From: Candidatus Treponema caballi
GTDB taxonomy: Bacteria; Spirochaetota; Spirochaetia; Treponematales; Treponemataceae
Reading direction: 5' to 3'
Length of the DNA stretch: 64,000 nt
NCBI GenBank assembly: GCA_018066285.1
Contig: JAGHRS010000031.1
Span: 1-64,000 of the forward strand
Below the pieces are notes generated by a model, which was not told the origin of the DNA, made no database searches, and saw nothing but the letters and a program-made list of their open reading frames with translations. Made by a program: the position numbers and the translations under genes. Shown in pieces: positions 1-7,270 of this stretch (position 1 is its first letter; each line of letters starts with the position of its first letter).

Positions 1-241
1 TGCTTATAAGAATCAGGATTACCAGGAACTGCGTATTCACGTACTATCTCAATAAAGTCGCAATACTGTTTCAGTATATCACAGCCATCCTGAAACTTCC
101 AAGTCTGCCCCGGTCCGATATTGATGGCACAATTCCCTCATATATGCGCGTCACATACTCGAGTAGTCTGAACGGCATATTCTCGTTGCTGAAAAGATCC
201 GCGAATACTGAATCCTTTACGTTTCTGTTACTTTGTGCCAT
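1..241 (-). pseudogene. Remnant of Rpn/PD-(D/E)XK-nuclease-family transposase gene (partial at left edge)
   Basis: Reading leftward from an ATG at 241 with a good AGGAGG Shine-Dalgarno, the first residues (MAQSNRNVKDSVFADLFS) match the conserved opening of the Rpn / PD-(D/E)XK nuclease transposase-like family. They are followed at once by MPFRLLEYVTRIYE, which in intact members lies about 100 residues later, so an internal deletion is likely. The frame then stops at RMAVIY*, while another frame continues with family-like sequence (GCDILKQYCDFIEIVREY), indicating a frameshift. The gene runs off the left edge. I see a decayed gene with its start and ribosome-binding site kept; the family name rests on motif memory. 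Confidence 0.7.
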
Positions 242-330
242 ACCAGCCCTCCTGTAGATATATCTCTACAGTATTTATGGCAAGCGGTGGCCACTTTTTT
301 CAAAAATTTTGGAATTATGGGAGTAGATCG

Positions 331-371
331 TCTTTTCTGCAGCGATACACGAAGATACGCTGCAGAAAAGA
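331..371. repeat. Perfect 14-bp inverted repeat beyond the hydrolase stop
   Basis: The arms TCTTTTCTGCAGCG and CGCTGCAGAAAAGA pair perfectly around a 13-nt loop, starting 14 nt past the stop of the minus-strand hydrolase gene. No T-run follows on either strand, so it is not a textbook intrinsic terminator. It may still end or protect the 3' end of the transcript. Confidence 0.6.
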
Positions 372-384
372 TGTAGACTTTGTC

Positions 385-2385
385 TTAGTACAGGATTGCA
401 GAACCGCCGGTAACGACCCAGCAGGCAATTGCAGAAATGACAAGCGCACTCAGGAAAACGTTGCCCGTCTTTCTGTAAATCTTTGTACCGAGGAAACTGA
501 AAACAATAACCTGCGGAACGAATACAATCAGCAGTGACATGAACGGACCGCCGAATGTCGTTCCAAAGCACAGGTCAGCACCAGGACCAAGGCCTGCAAA
601 GAACGGGATATATTCGAGCAGGACAATCAGCACAAGACCGCCGGCCATGCAGACTGCATTGCGCCACCAGCTCTGCCAGTAGCCTTTGCTTCCTTCCATG
701 ACGGAGTATTCTGTCTTCATCTGGGCAAAAATCTTTGAGTTGTTCATCAGGAAGAAGCAGAAGAAAACCGGCATATAGACGCAGAACTGACCGAAGCGTG
801 TCCAGTTGAACGGCTTCAGGAACGGCCAGATGATGCGGAAATCAAGCATGAATGTTGCCGTGAACAGCGTACAGAGAATGTAGACGTAACCGAGCATAAT
901 CAGAGCGAGCAATGCACTCTTTCCAAGCAGTCCCCAACCGAATTTTGCCGGAGCATCCGCTGTTCCCATACCGATATCGTAGTAGGTAACCGGATTATCT
1001 GTCTTTTTAGACTTTTTCCACGGCAGGATGGTGGTAATGAGCATAATGATGATAAGAAGCAGATACCAGCTTAAGAAGCCGTTTCCGATTGTCATTCTGA
1101 AAACGCGCTCCGGCAGCGGAAGAAGTCCGTGGCCAAGCTGTGTCATGAACGGATAGGTACAGGCTGCAATGAGCATGGTAATGACGGCACCTTTCCACCA
1201 TTTCCTGTTTGTCTTAAACTTTGCAGGATCGGCAGGGACTGGCTGTGCTGCAGATTTGAAATACGGAATCTCAAGAAGCAGGTTCATGAGCGGAAGCATT
1301 GCAAAAAGTGCAAGCAGGAAAGCTGCAAACACAAGCCATTCTTTGATACCGTAAACATGGTCAGATGCTGGAATTGCATAATCTGCATCAAGTGCATTTT
1401 CAAACCAGGCAAGACCAGTGCTCAGTGCATGATGATCGTGTGTGGTAAGGCGGTGGTTTGTGTAAATAAGCTCGATACGGCGTGCTGTACCGTCCGCAAA
1501 AGTACCGTATGTTGTGTTCCATTCAGCCTCAGAGTCTTTACAGCCCAGGAACTCAAGACGAAGCGGACTTACCATCAGCTCATCGGTTACAGTGTTTTTA
1601 TAGTCACGGAAGTAGTTGAACTCATCCCACTTTGCCTGAAGCAGCAGAACGTTGTTGAACTTTATTGCGTCTGAATCATATGCACTTTCGCGGAATAACT
1701 CACCGCACTGCAGGACAACTGCCTTTGCAGGACAGGCTGCGGCTGTTGACCATGACGCCCAGGTACCCATTGAGTGACCAGAAACGCCGATTCTTGATGA
1801 ATCAACGAAATCGTAGTCTGAAAGCCTGTAAAAGCCTTCTATTCCGCCCATGGAACTGTCACGTAATTCGCTGCCGTCTGTGCCTTTTGAATAGCGGTCA
1901 TTGAAGAAAGAAAGATTTGAGAAGTTCATCATAATCTTGTAACGGTCAGCACCGCCGGAGCTGATTGTCTTGTACGTTCCATCGGCTTCGCTGTCTTCAC
2001 CGAAGTTGACGGTAACCTTGTGATTGGTCCATCCACGCTCTGTCAGGCCTGAAGTTGTTGATCCGTGGCCGTATTCATCAAGAGAAAGCACGACGACTCC
2101 ACGGCGAGAAAGCTCAATGGAATAGGCATCATTGGTTTCCTTATCGTTCTGATAGCCGTGCAACATGAGGACAGCAGGAGCCGGATTTGATGCGGTCGCT
2201 GTCTTAGGGCGGTAAAGTTTTCCGGTAATAACCTGTGGATCGCCGTTAGAATCTGTAATATTGTAGGCGACTTTGGTTACTTCAACTTTACCAAAACTGG
2301 TCTGGATGCTGTTAGCAATAATCATGCATGCGAAAATTGCTACCGTAAAAACGCAAAATAGAATCAGTGATTTTTTGCTTTTCAT
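385..2385 (-). CDS. Membrane-anchored alpha/beta hydrolase with C-terminal polytopic domain
   Basis: The 666-residue protein has an N-terminal membrane anchor (about residues 7-25). An alpha/beta-hydrolase domain follows, with an oxyanion-type HGYQND near 76 and a nucleophile elbow GHSMG at about 203-207, Ser about 205. A probable catalytic His lies in THDHHALS near 325. From about residue 350 onward there are several hydrophobic segments typical of a polytopic membrane domain. The catalytic domain is probably extracytoplasmic (inference). The substrate is unknown: esterase and peptidase (dienelactone-hydrolase/S9-like) roles are both possible. The start is supported by GGAGG 4 nt upstream of ATG. 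The gene stands alone on its strand and ends just before a perfect inverted repeat. Confidence 0.75.
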   Translation of the reverse strand: MKSKKSLILFCVFTVAIFACMIIANSIQTSFGKVEVTKVAYNITDSNGDPQVITGKLYRPKTATASNPAPAVLMLHGYQNDKETNDAYSIELSRRGVVVLSLDEYGHGSTTSGLTERGWTNHKVTVNFGEDSEADGTYKTISSGGADRYKIMMNFSNLSFFNDRYSKGTDGSELRDSSMGGIEGFYRLSDYDFVDSSRIGVSGHSMGTWASWSTAAACPAKAVVLQCGELFRESAYDSDAIKFNNVLLLQAKWDEFNYFRDYKNTVTDELMVSPLRLEFLGCKDSEAEWNTTYGTFADGTARRIELIYTNHRLTTHDHHALSTGLAWFENALDADYAIPASDHVYGIKEWLVFAAFLLALFAMLPLMNLLLEIPYFKSAAQPVPADPAKFKTNRKWWKGAVITMLIAACTYPFMTQLGHGLLPLPERVFRMTIGNGFLSWYLLLIIIMLITTILPWKKSKKTDNPVTYYDIGMGTADAPAKFGWGLLGKSALLALIMLGYVYILCTLFTATFMLDFRIIWPFLKPFNWTRFGQFCVYMPVFFCFFLMNNSKIFAQMKTEYSVMEGSKGYWQSWWRNAVCMAGGLVLIVLLEYIPFFAGLGPGADLCFGTTFGGPFMSLLIVFVPQVIVFSFLGTKIYRKTGNVFLSALVISAIACWVVTGGSAILY

Positions 2386-2613
2386 TTAACCTCCATTCTC
2401 CTCAATGACATTGATTATAACGCACTTTTTTTACTCTTTGTTGCAGATATTGAATGAATTCCTCTTTTTATCTTTATCATGTGAATTGGTAACTTCTACG
2501 GACTCCTGTCTTGCCTTATATAAAATCAATCGTAAGTATATCACACACAGTTGACGAATGGGAAAAAATTAAAGATGTTTATACTATAGTGCCATTTTCA
2601 CAGGATGGGCATC

Positions 2614-4212
2614 ATGGAAAAAAGAAAAACGAAGAAAGTCAACGATTTACAGTCACTCATTATCCGCGATATTCATGGCATGAACATTTTCAAAAGGATT
2701 GTGCAGAGCCGCATCATCCTTACCGCATTATTACTTTTGATGCAGATACTGCTGATTCTTCTGTTCATTCTGCGGTTACAGCAATATATTGAATATTATT
2801 TCCTCGTTTCCATTGTTCTTTCCGTTGCTTTTCTGATTTATCTGACCAACCGGCAGGGAAAAAACGAATTCAAAATAGCGTGGTTCATACCTGTAATGAT
2901 ATTTCCCCTTGCTGGTGTCATATTCTATTCCTTATATCTAACTGATACCGGAGAACGTAAAGCAAAACGGGCCTTGAAGAGAAGCAAGAACCAGATTGCC
3001 ACAATGTCGGACATCGGTGACCCTGAAACACACCTGAAAACAACGTATCCGGATATTCTCGATTTGCAGAAATACCTCATTCGGGAACGTTTTCTCCCTT
3101 ATGAAAACAACCAGATCGATTATTTTCCGACGGGAGAAGCTTTTTTCACTGACTTCATAGCGGCACTCAAAAACGCACAGGATTTCATCTTTCTGGAAAC
3201 ATTCATTTTAAGAATTGATGAAACATGGGACATGATTCTTTCTGTTCTTGAAGAAAAGGCTGCAGAAGGCGTTGAAGTCAGATTGATGTATGACGCGTTC
3301 GCATCCCCAATGGCATCCGGACGCGCTTATGTGAATTTCCTCAAATCAAAAGAGATACACGCAGTTGTGTTCAACCCGATGATTCCCGTTTTTACGACAC
3401 GACAGAATTTCAGGGATCACAGGAAAATTTACATCATTGATGGAAAAGTCTGCTATTCCGGCGGTTTGAATTTTGCAAATGAATATTTCAATTATGGAGA
3501 AAATTATTTTCCCTATTGGAAAGATAACGCCATAAGGATTCAGGGAGAGGCAATCCGCAGCTTTACAACAATGTTTCTTGAAAACTGGAACATGCAGGGC
3601 AGCAGGAAAGAATCTGATAACTATGCACGTTTTCTGGATGTCGCATACAATACATACGCATATTCCGGTCTGACCATTCCCTATGGAGATGATTCATACA
3701 ACGATGAGAACATTGCCGAGAACGTATACCTGTACATGACGCATTCTGCAAAGAAATACCTGCACATCACATCACCATATATTCTTCTGGACAATACGTT
3801 CCAGGAAGCCTTGCTTTTTGCCGCACATCGCGGAGTTGATGTCAGAATTATAGTTCCGTCAGTTCCCGACCATTTCATAACATTTTATATAGGAAAGACA
3901 TTCCTTAAAACACTCGTGGAAAACGGCATTAGAGTGTACCTGTACAAGAAAGGTTTCATCCACGCAAAAACGTTCATCACAGATGACAGAACAGCCACTG
4001 TCGGATCAATAAACCTTGATTACCGCAGTTTTTACCATCATTTTGAATGCGGAACCATCCTTCATGATGTTTCTGCAGTCGTACAGATTGAAGCAGATTT
4101 CCAAAACACGCTTAGTGACTGTGTGGAGATGAAAATCGGTGATTACGAGAAACTTCCGTGGCCCAAACGGATGATTGGCAGAGTCTTCAGAGTTTTCTCA
4201 CCGCTGATGTGA
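2614..4212 (+). CDS. cls: Cardiolipin synthase (phospholipase D superfamily)
   Basis: This is a membrane enzyme that condenses two phosphatidylglycerols to cardiolipin, or acts similarly on other phosphatidyl donors. Three N-terminal hydrophobic segments (about residues 33-56, 62-80 and 88-110) anchor it. Two HKD motifs of the PLD superfamily are visible: HRKIYIIDGK (His about 269) and HAKTFITDD (His about 450). The 532-residue length is normal for bacterial Cls. The ORF track begins at 2605, but AGGA at 2602-2605 has proper spacing only to the ATG at 2614, so I prefer that start. A TATACTATAGT sequence about 25-35 nt upstream could supply a -10 element. The gene is monocistronic in appearance. 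Confidence 0.88.
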   Translation: MEKRKTKKVNDLQSLIIRDIHGMNIFKRIVQSRIILTALLLLMQILLILLFILRLQQYIEYYFLVSIVLSVAFLIYLTNRQGKNEFKIAWFIPVMIFPLAGVIFYSLYLTDTGERKAKRALKRSKNQIATMSDIGDPETHLKTTYPDILDLQKYLIRERFLPYENNQIDYFPTGEAFFTDFIAALKNAQDFIFLETFILRIDETWDMILSVLEEKAAEGVEVRLMYDAFASPMASGRAYVNFLKSKEIHAVVFNPMIPVFTTRQNFRDHRKIYIIDGKVCYSGGLNFANEYFNYGENYFPYWKDNAIRIQGEAIRSFTTMFLENWNMQGSRKESDNYARFLDVAYNTYAYSGLTIPYGDDSYNDENIAENVYLYMTHSAKKYLHITSPYILLDNTFQEALLFAAHRGVDVRIIVPSVPDHFITFYIGKTFLKTLVENGIRVYLYKKGFIHAKTFITDDRTATVGSINLDYRSFYHHFECGTILHDVSAVVQIEADFQNTLSDCVEMKIGDYEKLPWPKRMIGRVFRVFSPLM

Positions 4213-4229
4213 GTTCAGACATCTTTTTC

Positions 4230-4258
4230 TTGACGCCTCATCATTTCTGTAGTAATAT
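4230..4258 (+). promoter_or_regulatory. Sigma-70 type promoter for the rubrerythrin-perR operon
   Basis: TTGACG at 4230-4235 and TAATAT at 4253-4258 are separated by exactly 17 nt. The predicted start of transcription falls inside the palindrome at 4265-4277, about 85 nt upstream of the rubrerythrin ATG. Confidence 0.7.
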
Positions 4259-4264
4259 CAATAT

Positions 4265-4277
4265 TGTAATGATTACA
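4265..4277. promoter_or_regulatory. Palindromic operator, probable PerR/Fur-type box
   Basis: TGTAAT-G-ATTACA is a perfect 6-1-6 inverted repeat that begins 7 nt after the -10 element. It resembles the 7-1-7 PerR/Fur box architecture (TTATAAT-N-ATTATAA). The gene pair downstream is rubrerythrin plus a Fur-family regulator, so repression by that regulator is a natural inference. Confidence 0.62.
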
Positions 4278-4342
4278 TTTTTAATCCGCAACGAAATGAC
4301 TTTTGCAAATCAAAACTTTGCGGAGATTTAAGGAGTAGTACA

Positions 4343-4885
4343 ATGAAAGTTTGGGTATGCAGCGTATGTGGTTATGTACACGTTGGCGATGAGCCGCCGG
4401 CAGAGTGTCCTCAGTGCAAGGCAAAAAAGGACAAGTTCAACGAAAAGCAGGAGTTCAAGGGCTTTGCTGATGAACACAAGATTGGCATTGCAAAGGGACT
4501 TGATACTGAAGTAGTTCAGGGCCTTAAGGACAACTTCATGGGCGAGTGCACCGAAGTCGGCATGTACCTTGCAATGAGCCGCCAGGCAGACCGCGAGGGA
4601 TATCCTGAAGTTGCAGAAGCTTTCAAGCGCTATGCATTTGAGGAAGCAGAGCATGCATCAAAGTTTGCAGAGCTCCTTGGCGAAGTCGTTACTCCTTCAA
4701 CAAAGAAGAACCTCGAGCTTCGCGCAGAAGCAGAAGCAGGCGCATGCGAAGGAAAGCTCATGCTTGCAAAGAAAGCAAAAGAGCTTGACTATGATGCAAT
4801 TCACGACACCGTACACGAAATGGCAAAGGACGAAGCACGCCACGGCGCTGGCTTCAAGGGCCTTCTCGCTCGCTATTTCAAATAA
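4343..4885 (+). CDS. Reverse rubrerythrin (rubredoxin domain first), peroxide-detoxifying
   Basis: This 180-residue cytoplasmic non-haem iron protein reduces hydrogen peroxide in anaerobes. The N-terminal rubredoxin-like Fe(Cys)4 site is visible as CxxC at 6/9 and CxxC at 22/25. A ferritin-like diiron domain follows, with [19 protein letters not shown] and KDEARHG carrying the carboxylate and His ligands. Rubredoxin before ferritin is the reverse of classical rubrerythrin and matches the NADH-peroxidase-type reverse rubrerythrins of clostridia. The start is fixed by AAGGAG upstream of ATG. The gene lies 47 nt upstream of a Fur/PerR-family gene and behind a promoter with a palindromic operator, so peroxide-responsive control is likely. 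Confidence 0.9.
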   Translation: MKVWVCSVCGYVHVGDEPPAECPQCKAKKDKFNEKQEFKGFADEHKIGIAKGLDTEVVQGLKDNFMGECTEVGMYLAMSRQADREGYPEVAEAFKRYAFEEAEHASKFAELLGEVVTPSTKKNLELRAEAEAGACEGKLMLAKKAKELDYDAIHDTVHEMAKDEARHGAGFKGLLARYFK

Positions 4886-4932
4886 TGCGTGAATAACACA
4901 TAATGACGGCGGATACACCAAAGGAGGAAAGC

Positions 4933-5376
4933 ATGAATACATATTCTGATGAAGACATTGCAGCACGCCTTTCTGCAAAGGGTATCCGTCCGTCAGTACA
5001 GCGCATGGCGATTCTGAAGTATCTTGCGGAGCACAAGACACATCCGACTGTGGATATGATATACACAGCGCTTGCTCCACTCATCCCTACCCTGTCAAAG
5101 ACAACAGTCTACAACACGGTGCAGCAGTTTGATGAGTGCGGACTGATTCAGTCCATCCAGATTGAAGACGGAGAGCTTCGCTATGATGCAGATACGTCAG
5201 ATCACATCCATTTCAAATGCACCGTCTGCGGCAAAGTGTATGACATTTTTGAACATGCACCCGTTATTCCGGATATCATCCCGGAAGGTTTTACCGTGCA
5301 GAAGACACAGACGAATCTGTGGGGAGTATGTCCCAGCTGCCAGAACGGCGGTCCTGCTGACACACACCGCACATAA
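4933..5376 (+). CDS. perR: Fur-family transcriptional regulator, PerR-like
   Basis: The 147-residue protein has an N-terminal winged helix (recognition region around LSKTTVYNTVQQF) and a C-terminal metal/dimerisation domain. That domain contains DHIHFKC and two CxxC pairs (CTVC and CPSC) forming the structural zinc site. The track ORF begins at 4903, but AGGAGG sits directly before the ATG at 4933, which I take as the start. Its position right behind reverse rubrerythrin suggests a peroxide sensor controlling this operon and its own synthesis through the palindrome at 4265. Sequence alone does not separate PerR from Fur or Zur with certainty. Confidence 0.82.
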   Translation: MNTYSDEDIAARLSAKGIRPSVQRMAILKYLAEHKTHPTVDMIYTALAPLIPTLSKTTVYNTVQQFDECGLIQSIQIEDGELRYDADTSDHIHFKCTVCGKVYDIFEHAPVIPDIIPEGFTVQKTQTNLWGVCPSCQNGGPADTHRT

Positions 5377-5548
5377 ACCTGACGCAATAAACAATAAAGT
5401 CTCAGCAGACAGTCTTTAAGACTCATTCAAGCATACTGAGATATCCTCAGGCGCAACAACCCGCAACGCCGAAAAAGACGTCGTAACGTACATAAAGTAG
5501 AAGTTTCATCTCCTTTTTTGAAATTTTCGCATACTGCCTTCGTAAAAG

Positions 5549-5577
5549 AAGACAAGTTACAGGAGATGTGGTATACT
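5549..5577 (+). promoter_or_regulatory. Candidate promoter for the DUF2442 gene
   Basis: AAGACA (4 of 6 matches to the -35 consensus) and TATACT (5572-5577) lie 17 nt apart, about 35 nt upstream of the ATG. The -10 is good and the -35 weak. Confidence 0.4.
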
Positions 5578-5612
5578 CAGAATATCATTAAGCTACCACC
5601 TTTGGAGTAAGT

Positions 5613-5864
5613 ATGATACCTAGAATCAAATCCCTTAAACCATTAGATGATTTTCAGTTACAGGTTCTCTTTGATGACGGGAAAAACGTCATATACAACG
5701 TCAGGGAAGATATCGATTCTGTGGAAAACTTTAAAGAGTTGGAAACACTTTATGGTTTATGGAAACAGGTTCAACTTGATGAAAGCAGAACATGCGTATT
5801 CTGGAACGACCATATAGATTTAGCAAGTGATACTCTTTACGAATACGGCACTCCTGTAAACTAA
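5613..5864 (+). CDS. DUF2442 domain protein
   Basis: This is a small 83-residue protein. The pattern RIKSLKPLDDFQLQVLFDDG followed by a C-terminal HIDLASDTLYEYG is typical of DUF2442. The family often sits next to DUF4160 genes in toxin-antitoxin-like pairs, but no DUF4160 gene is adjacent here; the window's only one is near 61.8 kb. A plausible ribosome-binding site (TTTGGAGTAAGT) precedes the ATG and a promoter-like pair lies upstream. The molecular function is unknown. Confidence 0.75.
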   Translation: MIPRIKSLKPLDDFQLQVLFDDGKNVIYNVREDIDSVENFKELETLYGLWKQVQLDESRTCVFWNDHIDLASDTLYEYGTPVN

Positions 5865-5911
5865 GCAAACAAAGGCAAAACTACTCCTATGAAATGGTAT
5901 CGTGAGGTGTC

Positions 5912-7222
5912 TCATCCGCGCAGTACGTCGTAGTACGGTTTTCCCATCAGTTTTTCGAAGTAATCCTTCAACTCAAAGTTCTTGTTCCACTTTCCTTCAG
6001 GATAATAGCCGTAGCGCACTTTCACGTCACTCATCCGTGCTTCCAGGTCCAGTGTGCCGTCAGCGCCGCACGTTGAGTCGAGTACCTGTATAAGCCTGTC
6101 GTAATCGTCGTATGTGTAGCTTTCAAGCAGCGAGCGGATGTGTGCGGCGGTCTCGTCTGAGACATCGCGCTTTCCGATGTAATCGTCGTAATCCTGCAGG
6201 TTGAACGAGTGGGTCAAGCAGATGCGCGCGGCATTCTCAAAGCCAAGGTCCATCAGGAAGCGGTAACCGTCCCACACGTGCGCAAGGTATGTGTAGCCTT
6301 CCTGGCGACCTATGTCGTGCAGCAGACCGTACACGTACGCGAGCTCGGGATTAAGCGAAGGAATGAGAGAACCTTGAACGAGCTTTGGGCTGCGGTCTGA
6401 ATTATTGCAGCGGTCCCGCTCGTTCACGCGAGCTGTCGCTCGTGAAGCATCGACACCGCCCTTCACTTCCGAGACTTGTGCATCATTCACCGCACGAGCA
6501 ATCTTTTCGGCGGCCCGGGCTACAGCAAGACTGTGCGCTTCCCACGGGCCGGGGTTCTTTGCAGCGGCTTCAGAAAGCAGATACTCCGCGAACGCCCGTG
6601 ACGGCTCAGTCTGCTTTCCTGCGAGCATGTTTAGGATGCGCGCCTCACGGTACGCCATCACAAAATCGAACGGATCAGTTGACGTCATGTGCATGTTCGC
6701 TTCAACTGCTTCATCAATCGTCGTAATCTTGAATTCAAAACCGTCTTCGGCCTCGTAGTCGTCAAGATTCTGCGCGCCGGGCACAAGGCTCCTCACATCA
6801 CAGAAATAGTAGAAATTATCCTGACTGAACACGGTATTTCCGGTAACTATGGACTTCTGGCGCCGGCCGACGACACCCGCCTCAATCACTGACTCAGGGA
6901 TAACCTCAAGCCCCGTTTCCTCAGCAGTCTCACGGATGAGCGCAGCCACCTTATCCTCGTCGTCGTGGATGCCGCCGCCCGGGAACTTGTAGTAGCCGTA
7001 CTTGCTGACATACGCCATGACGATGCGCGTGCTACCTGAAACACGGCGGTTGCCTTGAAAGCCGGCAGATACCTTAACTTCCGACACATACATGTCGGCG
7101 AACTGCGGGGCGACGTCTGCAGCTGGCACATCTGGGAAAATGATGGAGCGGGCACTCGGGCGCGAAAAAACTTCCCACGAAGGATCGTAATTCTTCAAAT
7201 CAATGTCAAACAGCTTCTTCAT
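5912..7222 (-). CDS. Nudix hydrolase-HD domain fusion protein with internal insertion
   Basis: The N-terminal half has a complete Nudix box at about residues 82-104 (GGGIHDDED...RETAEETGL), expected to hydrolyse a nucleoside-diphosphate-linked substrate. The C-terminal half is an HD-type phosphohydrolase domain with YGLLHDIGRQEG at about 297-308. Between the helix ending EKIARA and the helix beginning LNPELAY lies a stretch of about 45 residues rich in S, R, D and N that does not look like either domain. It appears to be an in-frame insertion (annotated separately). GGGGAG precedes the ATG. The gene is the last of a minus-strand group behind the ABC exporter; whether they share a transcript is unclear. 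The substrate is unknown. Confidence 0.8.
   Translation of the reverse strand: MKKLFDIDLKNYDPSWEVFSRPSARSIIFPDVPAADVAPQFADMYVSEVKVSAGFQGNRRVSGSTRIVMAYVSKYGYYKFPGGGIHDDEDKVAALIRETAEETGLEVIPESVIEAGVVGRRQKSIVTGNTVFSQDNFYYFCDVRSLVPGAQNLDDYEAEDGFEFKITTIDEAVEANMHMTSTDPFDFVMAYREARILNMLAGKQTEPSRAFAEYLLSEAAAKNPGPWEAHSLAVARAAEKIARAVNDAQVSEVKGGVDASRATARVNERDRCNNSDRSPKLVQGSLIPSLNPELAYVYGLLHDIGRQEGYTYLAHVWDGYRFLMDLGFENAARICLTHSFNLQDYDDYIGKRDVSDETAAHIRSLLESYTYDDYDRLIQVLDSTCGADGTLDLEARMSDVKVRYGYYPEGKWNKNFELKDYFEKLMGKPYYDVLRG
6356..6490 (-). repeat. Putative in-frame palindromic insertion element inside the Nudix-HD gene
   Basis: About 135 nt encode residues 245-289, between two conserved parts of the HD domain. 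The DNA contains an imperfect inverted repeat at 6423-6446 (TTCACGCGAGC / GCTCGTGAA). On the minus strand it includes GAAGTGAAGGGCGGTG, resembling GAAGTGAGGACGGTG in the intergenic GC-rich block near 11.05 kb. The length is a multiple of three and the reading frame stays open. Confidence 0.5.
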
Positions 7223-7270
7223 AACTACTCCCCAGCACTTCCCCTGCTCTGCATTTCCGCGGGCAGTGCA

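Noticed and set aside
331-371. Classical rho-independent terminator
   Set aside because: The stem is perfect but no T-run follows it on either strand, so it is listed only as an inverted repeat.
1129-1674. 181-residue plus-strand ORF
   Set aside because: Antisense shadow of the alpha/beta hydrolase gene, Cys/Lys-rich and without a ribosome-binding site or family resemblance.
5377-5612. Possible small RNA or terminator in the gap after perR
   Set aside because: Only a short GTCTTTAAGAC palindrome is visible, with no convincing stem plus T-run; nothing beyond the promoter-like pair is claimed.
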